A stretch of 47,500 nucleotides of DNA from Deinococcus planocerae (lineage in GTDB: Bacteria > Deinococcota > Deinococci > Deinococcales > Deinococcaceae). The notes beneath the pieces were generated by a model. It was not told the origin of the DNA. It saw only the letters and a program-made list of their open reading frames with translations, and ran no database searches. The stretch is taken from NCBI RefSeq assembly GCF_002869765.1, contig NZ_PNOR01000009.1, forward strand, positions 1-47,500, written 5' to 3'. Positions 17,543 through 25,932 of the stretch are shown one piece after another. Every line of letters starts with the position of its first letter. Within the stretch, counting starts at the first letter, position 1. A program made the translations under genes and the position numbers.

Positions 17543-17574
17543 TATACCCGGGCTTTACCCCGGGGCGCCAAGCT
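17543..17574 (+). promoter_or_regulatory. Direct-repeat activator site and -10 element (PEBP gene)
   Basis: TATACC 17543-17548, 5 nt, TTTACC 17554-17559, 9 nt, CAAGCT 17569-17574, then 7 nt to ATG 17582, consistent with a leaderless transcript. Confidence 0.75.
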
Positions 17575-17581
17575 CCGGAAC

Positions 17582-18091
17582 ATGAAACCCGGTCAGCCCA
17601 TCAATGTCGCCGCCGGTGTGCTGGGAACCCTCACGCTGCTTTCGGGGGCACGGGCCGCCGGGTGGACCGTCTCGCTCTCGGCGACGGACCCCGCCCTTGT
17701 CTGCGGTGCCCGGGTCACGCCGGACCTGCGCCTGGGCACGCCCCCGGCGGGGACGAGGAGCCTGGCGGTCATCTTCTGGGACGAGCGCCCGGGTGGCTTG
17801 AGCGGTCGCTGGAGCGTCTTCGACCTCCCGCTCGGCACGGCCCGGCTGGCCCCCGGGGCAGCGGCCCGGCCAGCACCGGGCGGCGGCCGGGTGGCCCGCA
17901 ATGAGGCGGGGCAACTCGGCTACACCGCCCCGTGCGGCAAGGGCAAGCACGACCTGTACGTCGACCTGTACGCTCTCAACGTCCCCAGCCTGAACCTCCC
18001 CGCCGGGACCCCGCTGCAACAGGTCCACGCGGCGATCAAGAAGCACAAGCTGTTGGAGGCCAAGGCGCACGTCACGCGGGTGAACCCGTGA
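17582..18091 (+). CDS. Secreted PEBP-family (YbhB/YbcL-like) protein
   Basis: 169 aa from ATG 17582; earlier in-frame starts would place the promoter inside the gene. An N-terminal export signal (NVAAGVLGTLTLLSGARAAG) precedes a phosphatidylethanolamine-binding fold: CGARVTPDLRLGTPPAGTRSLAVIFWDE is the first ligand-pocket block (normally CGG.N.SP.L) and GYTAPCGKGKHDLYVDLYALN the second (GY.GP.PP.G.H.Y). Family members bind phospholipid-like or phosphorylated ligands; bacterial roles are mostly unknown. The stop overlaps the GTG of the next gene (GTGA), so the two are translationally coupled. Confidence 0.85.
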   Translation: MKPGQPINVAAGVLGTLTLLSGARAAGWTVSLSATDPALVCGARVTPDLRLGTPPAGTRSLAVIFWDERPGGLSGRWSVFDLPLGTARLAPGAAARPAPGGGRVARNEAGQLGYTAPCGKGKHDLYVDLYALNVPSLNLPAGTPLQQVHAAIKKHKLLEAKAHVTRVNP

Positions 18092-19140
18092 GGCTGACCC
18101 GCGCCGCCCTGTTCTTGGCCCTGGCGGCAGGGTCCGCACGGGCCACCGACATCTACGCCCATACCCACGCAGGCATGTTCAGCCCGGCAGTCCGGGGGGT
18201 TCCGGCCCGCGTCTACGTCCCCAACGGCAAGGACCACACCGTCAGCGAGATCGACCCCGCCACCTTCCGGGTGATGGGCACCTTCCCGGTCGACCGGGAG
18301 CCGCAGCATGTCGTGCCGTCGCACGACCTGAAGACGCTGTGGGTCGCCAGCGACGAGGGACGGCAGTCGCTGACGCCCATCAACCCCCGCACGGGTCTGC
18401 CGGGCAAACCCGTTCCGGTCGCCGACCCCTACAACCTGTACTTCACCCCCGACGGGCGCTACGCCCTGGTGGTGGCCGAGAACGAGGCGCGGCTGATCTT
18501 CCTGACGGCGGACAGCATGCGGCCCGCCTTCGAGATCGCGGTGCCCTGCCGGGGCGTGAACCACATGGACTTCAGCCCCGACGGGGAGCATCTGCTGGCC
18601 GCCTGCGAGTTCAGCGGGGACCTGGTCAAGGTGGACCTGCTGGCCCGCCGGGTGACCGGGGTGATGCACGCGGGCGGGATGCCGCAGGACGTGCGGATCG
18701 CCCCCGACGGCTCGGTGTACTACGTGGCGGACATGATGGCGAACGGGGTGCGGGTGATCGACGGCTCGGGCGACACCCCGCGCAAGGTGGGCTTCATCCC
18801 CACCGGCAAGGGGACCCACGGTTTGTACCCCAGCCGGGACGGCACGCGCCTGTTCATCTCCAACCGGGGGGAGGGCACCGTGTCCGTGCTGGACTTCGCC
18901 AGCCGCCACCTCATCGCCCGCTGGACCATCCCGGGGGGCGGCAGCCCCGACATGGGCAGCGTCTCGGCGGACGGCAAGCAACTGTGGCTCTCGGGGCGCT
19001 ACAGCGACGTGGTGTACGTGTTCGACACCCGCACGGGGAAGGTCCTCCGGCAAATCCGGGTGGGGCGCGGCCCACATGGACTGACCTACTTCCCTCAGCC
19101 CGGGCGGTACTCGCTGGGCCACACGGGGAACTACCGCTGA
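18088..19140 (+). CDS. Secreted YVTN-type beta-propeller protein
   Basis: 350 aa from GTG 18088, which overlaps the stop of the PEBP gene. It starts MRLTRAALFLALAAGSARAT, a signal peptide. Repeats of the form (V)YVPNGKDHTVSEIDPATFRVMGTFPV, YFTPDGRYALVVAENEARL and LFISNRGEGTVSVLDFASRHLI are YncE/YVTN propeller blades (about seven). Relatives are periplasmic or surface proteins, some next to haem enzymes, with no proven common activity. It has no CXXCH haem site. Shares an operon and the promoter at 17543 with the PEBP gene. Confidence 0.85.
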   Translation: MRLTRAALFLALAAGSARATDIYAHTHAGMFSPAVRGVPARVYVPNGKDHTVSEIDPATFRVMGTFPVDREPQHVVPSHDLKTLWVASDEGRQSLTPINPRTGLPGKPVPVADPYNLYFTPDGRYALVVAENEARLIFLTADSMRPAFEIAVPCRGVNHMDFSPDGEHLLAACEFSGDLVKVDLLARRVTGVMHAGGMPQDVRIAPDGSVYYVADMMANGVRVIDGSGDTPRKVGFIPTGKGTHGLYPSRDGTRLFISNRGEGTVSVLDFASRHLIARWTIPGGGSPDMGSVSADGKQLWLSGRYSDVVYVFDTRTGKVLRQIRVGRGPHGLTYFPQPGRYSLGHTGNYR

Positions 19141-19222
19141 ACGGCGTGCACCTGCACCCACTGCCGGTTCCACCGGGGGGCACGGGGAGAGCTGAAGGAT
19201 GACCTGAACCCTGCCGCCGCGG

Positions 19223-19254
19223 TATACCGGTCCTTTACCTTTGCCGGCTACCGT
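19223..19254 (+). promoter_or_regulatory. Direct-repeat activator site and -10 element (mini-ORF and uppP)
   Basis: TATACC 19223-19228, 5 nt, TTTACC 19234-19239, 9 nt, TACCGT 19249-19254, then 7 nt to ATG 19262 of an 18-codon ORF. Confidence 0.75.
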
Positions 19255-19261
19255 TCCCGGC

Positions 19262-19318
19262 ATGACCTGTCCACTGCCGGCCACCCTCCCCCCTTCCTGC
19301 TCGGCGGTCCAGGCGTGA
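19262..19318 (+). CDS. Leaderless 18-codon mini-ORF upstream of uppP
   Basis: Encodes MTCPLPATLPPSCSAVQA. The ATG is where a leaderless transcript from the 19249 -10 element would begin, and the TGA overlaps the GTG of uppP (GTGA). The uppP gene itself has no Shine-Dalgarno, so translation of the mini-ORF probably delivers ribosomes to it. The start M-T-C-P resembles M-D-C-P of the mini-ORF at 38298. Confidence 0.55.
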   Translation: MTCPLPATLPPSCSAVQA

Positions 19319-20163
19319 GTGCGCTGCTGAGCGCCGTGTTCCTGGGGGTGGTCGAGGGGCTGACTGAATTCCTGCCCATCTCCTCGACCGGCCACCTGAT
19401 CGTCGCCGAGCGGCTCATCGGCTACCGCGACGCGGGGGAAACCTTTACCATCGTGATTCAGCTCGGGGCCATCCTGGCGGTGGTGTGGTTCTACCTGCGC
19501 GAGTTGCTGGACAAAGTCTCGATGCTGCTCCGGGGCAGTCCCCGCGCCCGCCGGTTCTGGCTCAACCTGGTGATCGCCTCGCTGCCCGCCGCGCTGGTGG
19601 GCCTGCTCTTCGAAAAGGCCATCAAGGCCGCGCTGTTCTCGCCCACCACTGTGGCGCTCAGCCTGATCGCGGGCGGCGTCATCCTGTGGGTGGTCGAGAC
19701 GCGCCGTGCCCGGCCAGCCGAGGCGCCCGCGGCGGTGGACCCGCCGGTGACCCCGGAGCCCGACCTCTACGGCGTCACGCCCCGGCAGGCGCTGACCATC
19801 GGCCTGGCCCAGGCCGTGGCGGTCATCCCCGGCGTGTCGCGGAGTGGCGCGAGCATCGTGGGCGGGCTGCTGAGCGGCCTGGACCGGGTGACGGCGACCG
19901 CCTTCTCGTTCTTCATAGGCATCCCGGTGCTGGGCGCGGCGGGCCTGTACAGCCTGTACAAGGCCCGGCACTCGCTGGGGCAGATCGAGGGCGGCGCGCC
20001 GGCCCTGCTCGTCGGCACCGCCGTGTCGTTCGTGACGGCGCTGCTGGCGGTCTCTTGGCTGCTGCGGTACGTGTCCCGCCACGACTTCCGGGGCTTCGCC
20101 GTGTACCGCGTCGTCTTCGGGGCCGTCATCCTGGTCCTGGTGGTCGCGGGAGCGCTGCGGTAG
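19315..20163 (+). CDS. uppP: Undecaprenyl-diphosphatase UppP/BacA
   Basis: 282 aa multi-pass membrane protein. It removes the terminal phosphate of undecaprenyl diphosphate so the lipid carrier can be reused for wall polymers; extra copies give bacitracin resistance. Visible signatures: GVVEGLTEFLPISSTGHLIV (the E-x-x-x-E and PISSTGH catalytic block, about residues 12-31), VIQLGAILAVVWFY and the second block PGVSRSGASIVGGL. All key residues are present. Starts at GTG 19315 overlapping the mini-ORF stop. A member of the direct-repeat promoter set. Confidence 0.95.
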   Translation: MSALLSAVFLGVVEGLTEFLPISSTGHLIVAERLIGYRDAGETFTIVIQLGAILAVVWFYLRELLDKVSMLLRGSPRARRFWLNLVIASLPAALVGLLFEKAIKAALFSPTTVALSLIAGGVILWVVETRRARPAEAPAAVDPPVTPEPDLYGVTPRQALTIGLAQAVAVIPGVSRSGASIVGGLLSGLDRVTATAFSFFIGIPVLGAAGLYSLYKARHSLGQIEGGAPALLVGTAVSFVTALLAVSWLLRYVSRHDFRGFAVYRVVFGAVILVLVVAGALR

Positions 20164-20519
20164 GCACTGTGGGCGAGCTGGAGTGTCCTCGCGGCGCTGG
20201 CACGCCGTGTTCGGGAGATGGGCCACCTGTCCTGGCGGTTCAGCGCCCGGTGGAGGAGACCGCCACCGCCCGTGAAGAGTCCTGGGCCGGGTGCCTCCGC
20301 TTCAGGGCCAGGTGAAGGGTCACGCGCTGGCCTTCTGGGTTCGTGCAGCCACCCTTCCGCAGGGGTTCCACGTGCTGTCGCTCGGAACCTCGCCCAGGCG
20401 CCTCGAACCAGGCTGGCGCCGAGAGCCTCCTCGAGACCTGACCTCGGGTCAGACGGGTTCAAGCGGGAAAGGGAAAGCGTCCACGGCCATGACCCACGGT
20501 CCTGCTGATCCCTGGCAGC
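20164..20519. other. Gap between convergent genes, no supported gene
   Basis: Between uppP and the minus-strand lysozyme-like gene. Open frames here are proline and arginine rich with no recognisable motif. I see no strong hairpin followed by T residues. Confidence 0.4.
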
Positions 20520-21227
20520 TCAACCGCCGACGGCCACGTGGGCAGGCTGTTCGGTCGCCGTGGTGCTCCCCGGCCAGGGCGACCGGGCCCTCAGCCAGGC
20601 CGCGTGTTCGGCGATCAGCAGTCCCCGCTCGTTGGCCCGCGGGTGGGGGTGAACACCACGGCGGCCCGTGAAGCCCAGGCTGTACAGGGCCGCCAGGATC
20701 TCCGGGCGGTGCGCGATGGGCACCCCTGCCCCTGCCCAGTGGTCTGCCGTGGCCCTCAGGCACGCGGCGACCAGCCGGGGGGCCGCGAGGGGGTCGAGCA
20801 GCCGCCGGAGCTGCGCCGGCAGGTCGGGCGGCACCTCCAGGTAGCCCAGCGCGCCGAGGCGGCGCAGGGTGCCCACCTTCATCTGGGCGCGGCCCAGGCT
20901 GAAGGTCTCGACGGGTCGGCCCGCCAGCCACCCGGCCAGCCGCCGGAGGGCCGCTGCCGGGCGCTCCGGCAGCGAGACGGTCAGGCGCAGCAGCCCGTGC
21001 TGGAGGTGATCGTACCCGTCGAGGCGCACCTGCTCGTCAGCCAGGACGGCGGCAATCAGGGCGGCATCGACGCCGTACCGGGCCGCCGCGTTCCGGATGG
21101 CCCGCTTGTCTGTCGGGGTGAACCGGACGTGACGCAGTCTGGCGGCGTGCGTACGGGGCCGTGCGGGTGGCTGTCCGCCTGGAAGGTCTCTCCGGGTGAG
21201 AAGTGACTCGGGCGTCAGGGTGACCAT
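20520..21227 (-). CDS. Lysozyme-like (lytic transglycosylase-like) protein
   Basis: 235 aa from ATG 21227, chosen because the leaderless promoter ends 6 nt before it; longer in-frame starts cross that promoter. The core reads IRNAAARYGVDAALIAAVLADEQ, where the glutamate fits the catalytic acid of lysozyme-like enzymes, then SLGRAQMKVGTLRRLGAL (compare the S-x-G-x-x-Q-(I/M) motif of transglycosylases) and helices ending RPEILAALYSLGF. No signal peptide is evident, which is unusual for a wall hydrolase, so it may be a fold relative with another role. Controlled by the shared promoter type, divergent from PepSY. Confidence 0.6.
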   Translation of the reverse strand: MVTLTPESLLTRRDLPGGQPPARPRTHAARLRHVRFTPTDKRAIRNAAARYGVDAALIAAVLADEQVRLDGYDHLQHGLLRLTVSLPERPAAALRRLAGWLAGRPVETFSLGRAQMKVGTLRRLGALGYLEVPPDLPAQLRRLLDPLAAPRLVAACLRATADHWAGAGVPIAHRPEILAALYSLGFTGRRGVHPHPRANERGLLIAEHAAWLRARSPWPGSTTATEQPAHVAVGG

Positions 21228-21233
21228 GCGGCC

Positions 21234-21265
21234 ATGATCTGCCGGAGACGTAAAAGGGCCGTATA
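21234..21265 (-). promoter_or_regulatory. Direct-repeat activator site and -10 element (lysozyme-like gene)
   Basis: On the minus strand: TATACG (21265-21260), 5 nt, TTTACG (21254-21249), 9 nt, GATCAT (21239-21234), then 6 nt to the ATG at 21227. The -10 hexamer is the weakest of the set. Confidence 0.65.
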
Positions 21266-21468
21266 GGCCCCTGCGGTCGGGCAGGGGTCCGCCGGTGAAG
21301 CTGGCGAGACCACCCGGCAGCGGGGGCACGGCCGCCACCAGAGGCGGAACCGTCGCGCGCCACGCTCCTCGGGCGGCGGTCACCGGCGTTCCCACCGGGT
21401 CACCTCCTCATCCTGGAACCGCCACGCCCCGGAACACCCCGCACCCTTCTTGATCCGCGCGCCAGCGT

Positions 21469-21521
21469 TATACGCGGACTTTACCGTCTTATACGGCCTT
21501 TTTACCGGCCGCTCCTACGCT
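21469..21521 (+). promoter_or_regulatory. Doubled direct-repeat activator site and -10 element (PepSY gene)
   Basis: Two tandem sites: TATACG 21469-21474 with TTTACC 21480-21485, then TATACG 21490-21495 with TTTACC 21501-21506. Nine nt later comes TACGCT 21516-21521. A leader of about 35 nt carries AAGGAG before ATG 21561. Confidence 0.75.
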
Positions 21522-21560
21522 CCGGGCACGCAGAAGGAATCTGCGGACAAGGAGAACACC

Positions 21561-22025
21561 ATGAATACGAACGCCAGACGGTTCCTGCTCACCCTCAGCG
21601 CCCTGACGGCCGTGGGCCTCTCCCTGGCTGGGCACGCCTTCGCCCAGGCGGAAGCTCCGGGGGCACCCTCCGCACCGCCGATTCAGGCGCAGGTCAACCC
21701 GTCCGCCCGGGACACCGATGCCCACGACCGGGCGATGTTCGGCAGCATTCAGCTTCACACCAGCCTGCCGGACTTCGAGGTGCCCGCCGCGCAGGAGCAG
21801 GCCCTGTACCGCTCGCTCGCGCGGATCACGCCCGCCCAGGCCGAGCAGGCAGCCCAGGCGGCCGTCCTCGGCCCGGCCACCAGCGTGACCCTCGGGGACC
21901 AGGACGGCAGCCTGGTGTACGCCGTGGTCATCGGGCAGACCGAGGTGACGGTGGACGCCGGGAACGGTCAAATCCTCCAGCAGGAGATCGCCGGGCTGGA
22001 ACAGGGTGAGAGCGGCGGCAGTTGA
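21561..22025 (+). CDS. Secreted PepSY-domain protein
   Basis: 154 aa from ATG 21561, with AAGGAG 7 nt upstream. Signal peptide: MNTNARRFLLTLSALTAVGL, cleaving near AFAQA. The mature C-terminal part, ARITPAQAEQAAQAAV, then TSVTLGDQDGSLVYAVVIG and TEVTVDAGNGQIL, is a PepSY fold (helix, then strands ending in V-D-A-x-x-G-x-(I/V)-L). PepSY domains often inhibit proteases or accompany two-component systems in the periplasm. The next operon encodes such a system, so a sensory or modulating role is plausible but inferred. Confidence 0.85.
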   Translation: MNTNARRFLLTLSALTAVGLSLAGHAFAQAEAPGAPSAPPIQAQVNPSARDTDAHDRAMFGSIQLHTSLPDFEVPAAQEQALYRSLARITPAQAEQAAQAAVLGPATSVTLGDQDGSLVYAVVIGQTEVTVDAGNGQILQQEIAGLEQGESGGS

Positions 22026-22075
22026 GCCCGCCCGTACTGAGCGTTCCCAGCCCCGTCCCGGACTTCCCCAGCGCT

Positions 22076-22109
22076 CGCCGGGCACCCTGAAAAGGTGCCC
22101 GGCGTCTTC
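22076..22109 (+). terminator. Hairpin terminator after the PepSY gene
   Basis: An 11-bp perfect GC-rich stem, CGCCGGGCACC (22076-22086) and its complement (22094-22104), with a 7-nt A-rich loop, followed by TCTTCT. The T-run is weak but the position, between the PepSY gene and the next promoter, fits. Confidence 0.65.
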
Positions 22110-22120
22110 TCGCCGTCCGG

Positions 22121-22152
22121 TATACCGCGTCTTTACCTTCCTCGGGCACGCT
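22121..22152 (+). promoter_or_regulatory. Direct-repeat activator site and -10 element (PAP2/two-component operon)
   Basis: TATACC 22121-22126, 5 nt, TTTACC 22132-22137, 9 nt, CACGCT 22147-22152, then 7 nt to ATG 22160. Because the operon encodes an OmpR-type regulator, this site suggests autoregulation. Confidence 0.75.
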
Positions 22153-22159
22153 GGGCGAC

Positions 22160-22825
22160 ATGAGCACCCTGCTGTCCCATCGCCACCGAATTCGTCCGGT
22201 GGCCCTGCTGCGCCTGTTTCTCGGCATCCTGCTGCCCCTGCTGGTCGTGGGGCTCGTGGCCGAGGACCTCCTCGAAGGGCAGAGCTTCGCCTGGGAGACC
22301 CCCTTCCTGCTGGCCCTGCACAGCCACGCCACCCCGCTGCTCAATCAGGTGGCGCTCTTCTTCACCACTGTCGGCGGCGTGACCGTGATCGCCCCCGTCA
22401 GCGCCGTGATCCTGGTCGTGCTGTGGCTCAGGGGGCACCGGCTGGCCGCCTTCTGGGGGCTGGGCGTGGCGGGCGCAGCGGGCCTGAACGTGGCGATGAA
22501 GCTGCTGATGCACCGCACCCGCCCGGAGTTGTGGCCCCGCCTGGTGCAGGAACACGACGCCAGCTTTCCCAGCGGGCACAGCATGTACAGCGCCGCCTTC
22601 GTCACGGCGCTGATCCTGCTCGCCTGGCGCACGCCCTACCGCTGGCCCGCGCTGGGGCTTGGGGTGGCCTTCAGCGGGCTGGTGGGCTTCTCGCGGCTGT
22701 ACCTGGGCGTGCATTATCCCACCGACGTGCTGTGCGGCTGGCTGACCGGCGCCGCCTGGGTGCTGGGCGTGTACGGTGTGCTGCGGCCTTTCGCGCCGGG
22801 GCACGGGAAGGAGAGCGCGGCATGA
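22160..22825 (+). CDS. PAP2-family membrane phosphatase (first copy)
   Basis: 221 aa with about six membrane helices. The three PAP2 signature motifs are intact: KLLMHRTRPE (about 114-123), PSGHS (about 136-140) and SRLYLGVHYPTD (about 178-189); the conserved H and R residues form the phosphohistidine active site outside the membrane. Such enzymes dephosphorylate phosphatidate, phosphatidylglycerol phosphate or undecaprenyl diphosphate. It opens an operon by a leaderless start, and its TGA overlaps the ATG of the response regulator (ATGA). A paralogue lies at 39710. Confidence 0.92.
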   Translation: MSTLLSHRHRIRPVALLRLFLGILLPLLVVGLVAEDLLEGQSFAWETPFLLALHSHATPLLNQVALFFTTVGGVTVIAPVSAVILVVLWLRGHRLAAFWGLGVAGAAGLNVAMKLLMHRTRPELWPRLVQEHDASFPSGHSMYSAAFVTALILLAWRTPYRWPALGLGVAFSGLVGFSRLYLGVHYPTDVLCGWLTGAAWVLGVYGVLRPFAPGHGKESAA

Positions 22826-23502
22826 GACTCCTGATCGTCGAGGACGACCCCCATATCGCCGAACTGCTGCAAGACGGCCTGACCGAGGAGGGCTACGAGT
22901 GCGACCGGGCCGCGAGCGCCGCCGAGGGCGGGGAGCTCGCCCGGCTGTTTCCCTACGGCCTGCTGATCCTGGACGTGATGCTGCCCGAGGGCATCGACGC
23001 GGGGTACCGGCTGGGACGCTCGCTGCGGGAGGGCGGCCTGAACACCCCCATCCTGTACCTCACCGCCCGGGGTACGGTGGAGGACCGGGTCGAGGGGCTG
23101 GAGGCGGGCGGGGACGACTACCTGGTCAAGCCGTTCGCCTTCAAGGAACTGCGGGCGCGGGTGCGGGCCCTGCTGCGGCGGGCGAGCGGGAACGCGCAGA
23201 ACACGGTGACCCTGCCGGGGGGCTGGGTGATGGATCTGGGGGGCCGGGAACTCTACGCTACGGGCGTCCGTGCCGAGCTGACCCGCCGGGAGTTCGCGCT
23301 ACTGGAACTGCTCGTCCTGAACCCGGGCCGGGCCTTTTCCCGCGACGAGATCATCGAGCGCCTGTGGGGGGGTGAAGGGGGGGCCGTGGAGCCCAAGGTG
23401 ATCGACGTGTACGTCAGCACCATCCGCCGCAAGACCACCGACGTCCTGATCGACACCATCCGGGGCACCGGGTACCGGCTGGGCCGGGGTGAGGCGATGT
23501 GA
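22822..23502 (+). CDS. OmpR-family response regulator
   Basis: 226 aa. The receiver domain (1-115) has E7/D8/D9 (LLIVEDDPHIAELL), the phosphoacceptor D51 in LLILDVMLPEG, T81 and K103 (DDYLVKPFAF). The C-terminal winged helix (about 130-222) has TRREFALLELLVLNPGRAFS and the recognition region VIDVYVSTIRRKT and IRGTGYRLG. It binds DNA as a tandem dimer, and the 11-bp spaced half-sites found at eleven promoters in this window are what such a protein would recognise. Coupled by ATGA to PAP2 and by GTGA to the kinase. Confidence 0.93.
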   Translation: MRLLIVEDDPHIAELLQDGLTEEGYECDRAASAAEGGELARLFPYGLLILDVMLPEGIDAGYRLGRSLREGGLNTPILYLTARGTVEDRVEGLEAGGDDYLVKPFAFKELRARVRALLRRASGNAQNTVTLPGGWVMDLGGRELYATGVRAELTRREFALLELLVLNPGRAFSRDEIIERLWGGEGGAVEPKVIDVYVSTIRRKTTDVLIDTIRGTGYRLGRGEAM

Positions 23503-24818
23503 CCGGGGGGGGCGGCCGGCGGATGGGCTGGAGACCCCGGGACTGGAGCCTGCGGGTCAAGCTCACGCTGGGCTACGCGCTGGTCTTCGCGGTGACCATC
23601 CTGCTCGGGGCCGTGCTGGTGTACGCCCTGGCCCGGGACAGCCTAACGGGGTCGCTCGACACCACCTTGCGGGAGACCGCCAGCGTGGCGCAGGGCAGCA
23701 TCGAGGACCAGAACGGGCGCTGGACCTTCTCCTCGGAGCTGAGACCGACCGGCGACCTGGCCATCGAACTGCTCTCGCCCACGGGGAGGACGCTGGCCCG
23801 CGCGGGCCAGGAGGAGCATGACCAGGCCATTCCCCTGCGCGTGGGCTTCGTGTCGACGGCAGAACACCGGGTGCTGACCCTACCCGTCGAGGGCGGGCTG
23901 TTCCTGCGGGTCTCGCGGCCCAGCAACACCCTGGTGGAGCTGCTGGAAACCCTGGCCCGCATCCTCAGCGCCGGCAGCGTGCTGATGGTCATGGTGGCCT
24001 GCGGGGCCGGGTACGTCCTGGCCGACCGGGCCCTGCGCCCGGTGGACGCGGTGGCCCGCACCGCCGAGGGCATCGCCCGGCGCGGCACCTACCAGGAGCG
24101 GGTGCCCGCCGCGCCCGGCCAGGACGAGATGGCCCGGCTGACTTCCACCGTGAACGCGATGCTCGACCAGCTCGAGGGCACCATCGAGCGCGAGAAGAGC
24201 TTCGCCCGCATCGCCGCCCACGAGCTGCGCACGCCGCTGACCGTGCTCAAGGGCCGCCTCGACCTCACCCTGGAGCGCCCGCGTGAGGCCGCCGACTACC
24301 AGCGTGCCCTGAGCGGGATGCAGGGCCGGGTGGACGCGCTGGTCACCCTCTCGGAGAGCCTGCTCGCCCTGGCCCGCACCGACGCCCCGGTGCGTCTGGA
24401 ACGGGTGGAACTGGCGGGCAGCGCCGCGGCGGTGGTGGACGCGCTCGACGAGGTGGCGCGCCGGGCGGGGAGGCAGGTGCAGCTCGACCTCAACGAGAGC
24501 TGGGTGCAGGCCGAGGCGGAGGGGGTGGGACGCGCCCTCGCCAACCTGATCGAGAACGCGCTCAAGTACGGCACGGGTGGCGTCCTGGTGCGGGTCCGGG
24601 AACGTGAGGTCACGGTACGCAGCGTGGGTCCCGGGCCGGATCAGGCCCAGTGGACCCGGCTGCTGGAACCTTTCGAGCGCGGCGCTGGTACCCAGGGGAC
24701 CGCCGGAAGCGGGTTGGGCCTGCCGCTGGTGGCGGCCCTCGCCCGGCGCTGGAACGCCGACCTTCTGCCCCGCTGGGAGGAAGGCGCCTTCGAGGTCAGC
24801 CTGCGTTTTCCTGCCTGA
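23499..24818 (+). CDS. Sensor histidine kinase
   Basis: 439 aa from GTG 23499, overlapping the regulator stop. Membrane segments at about 21-45 and 152-176 enclose an extracytoplasmic sensor domain of about 105 residues; a HAMP linker (ADRALRPVDAVARTAEGIARR) follows. The H-box is FARIAAHELRTPLTVLKG with H241, the N-box NLIENALKYG around 349, and the G-box GSGLGLPLVAAL around 397. It should autophosphorylate and pass phosphate to the regulator at 22822. The signal is not visible from sequence; the downstream envelope genes suggest a wall or membrane cue. Confidence 0.93.
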   Translation: MTGGGGRRMGWRPRDWSLRVKLTLGYALVFAVTILLGAVLVYALARDSLTGSLDTTLRETASVAQGSIEDQNGRWTFSSELRPTGDLAIELLSPTGRTLARAGQEEHDQAIPLRVGFVSTAEHRVLTLPVEGGLFLRVSRPSNTLVELLETLARILSAGSVLMVMVACGAGYVLADRALRPVDAVARTAEGIARRGTYQERVPAAPGQDEMARLTSTVNAMLDQLEGTIEREKSFARIAAHELRTPLTVLKGRLDLTLERPREAADYQRALSGMQGRVDALVTLSESLLALARTDAPVRLERVELAGSAAAVVDALDEVARRAGRQVQLDLNESWVQAEAEGVGRALANLIENALKYGTGGVLVRVREREVTVRSVGPGPDQAQWTRLLEPFERGAGTQGTAGSGLGLPLVAALARRWNADLLPRWEEGAFEVSLRFPA

Positions 24819-24865
24819 CCCGCCCTCAACCCCGCCGCCCTCGACGCCCCATCCCAGGAGACCCC

Positions 24866-25888
24866 ATGCTCAGGTATTCCCCTTGCCCCGCAGAGGCCCG
24901 GCCTTCAGAACACTCCACGTCCGGTCGAGGAAGGGCCCACCTCCTGACCCCACCGGGAAGCGTCCGGGCACGCGGCGTGGTTCCGCTCGCCGGGCCGGTC
25001 CTGCGGGTGGCCCGCCACTTGCTGTGGCTCTCCCCGGTCCTGCTGGGGACCGTGGTGGCCCAGCCCAGAACCCTGCCGCCCTTCTCACACGTGTTCGTGC
25101 TGGTGCTGGAGAACACCAGTGCCGGTGGAGTGCTGGGCAACCCCAACCTGCCGACGCTGAACGCGCTCGCGCGGGAGTACGGTCTTGCCACGAACTACAC
25201 CGGGGTCGCCCACCCCAGCCTGCCCAACTACGTGGCCCTGCTGTTCGGCAGCACCTTCGGCAGCCGCAGCGACGACTCCGGCCAGCGTTTCCCCGGAGAC
25301 AACCTCGCCCTGCAACTGGAGCGCGCGGGGAAGACCTGGAAGGGTTACTTCCAGGGACTGCCCGGCCCTGGCTGGGACGGTCCCTCCACCGGCGTGTACG
25401 CCAAGAAACACAACCCCCTGATGCTCGCGGCGGACATCGCCCGCGACCCAGTCCGCGCCCGCAAGGTGGTCCCCCTGGGGGAGCTGGACGCCGACCTGCG
25501 CGCCGGGACCGTTCCCACCTTCGCGCTGATCGTGCCGGACCTGTGTCACGACCTGCACGGGGCGCTGACCTGCTGGCGTGGTTCGCGGCTGGAGCGGGCA
25601 GGGGACGCCTTCGTGCGCGAGTGGGCCGGGAAGATCATGGCCTCGGGTGCCTGGAAGGACCACGCCGCCCTGGTGATCACCTTCGACGAGGGTGGCGGCG
25701 GGGACCGGGCGGGGGGCGGGGGCACCGTGGCGACCATCGTGGTGACGAGCGACGGCCCGCGCGGGGTGCGGTCGAACCGGCCCTACAACCACTCCAGCCT
25801 GCTGCGGACCCTGGAGGACGCCTGGGGGCTGCCCCCGCTGCGCGAGGCCGCGCGGGCGACGCCCATGACGGACCTGTTCACGCGCTGA
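24866..25888 (+). CDS. Secreted phosphoesterase-family (PF04185-type) phosphatase
   Basis: 340 aa from ATG 24866, preceded by AGGAG. It has a long basic N-terminus and a hydrophobic stretch (VARHLLWLSPVLLGTVVAQP) acting as the export signal. The alkaline-phosphatase-like core shows FVLVLENTSAGGVLGNPNLPTL (metal-binding Asn), HPSLPNYVALLFGSTFG (catalytic Thr/Ser region), LIVPDLCHDLHG and LVITFDEGGGGD, then YNHSSLLRTLEDAWGL. This matches the phosphoesterase family that includes phospholipase C and acid phosphatases. As last gene of the PAP2/two-component operon it would act on phosphorylated lipids or wall precursors outside the cell. Confidence 0.85.
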   Translation: MLRYSPCPAEARPSEHSTSGRGRAHLLTPPGSVRARGVVPLAGPVLRVARHLLWLSPVLLGTVVAQPRTLPPFSHVFVLVLENTSAGGVLGNPNLPTLNALAREYGLATNYTGVAHPSLPNYVALLFGSTFGSRSDDSGQRFPGDNLALQLERAGKTWKGYFQGLPGPGWDGPSTGVYAKKHNPLMLAADIARDPVRARKVVPLGELDADLRAGTVPTFALIVPDLCHDLHGALTCWRGSRLERAGDAFVREWAGKIMASGAWKDHAALVITFDEGGGGDRAGGGGTVATIVVTSDGPRGVRSNRPYNHSSLLRTLEDAWGLPPLREAARATPMTDLFTR

Positions 25889-25894
25889 GGTTCC

Positions 25895-25926
25895 TATACC
25901 GCGTTTATACCGGACGGGCCTACGGT
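25895..25926 (+). promoter_or_regulatory. Direct-repeat activator site and -10 element (secreted protein/ABC operon)
   Basis: TATACC 25895-25900, 5 nt, TATACC 25906-25911, 9 nt, TACGGT 25921-25926, then 6 nt to ATG 25933. The second half-site is TATACC rather than TTTACC. Confidence 0.75.
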
Positions 25927-25932
25927 CGGGGC

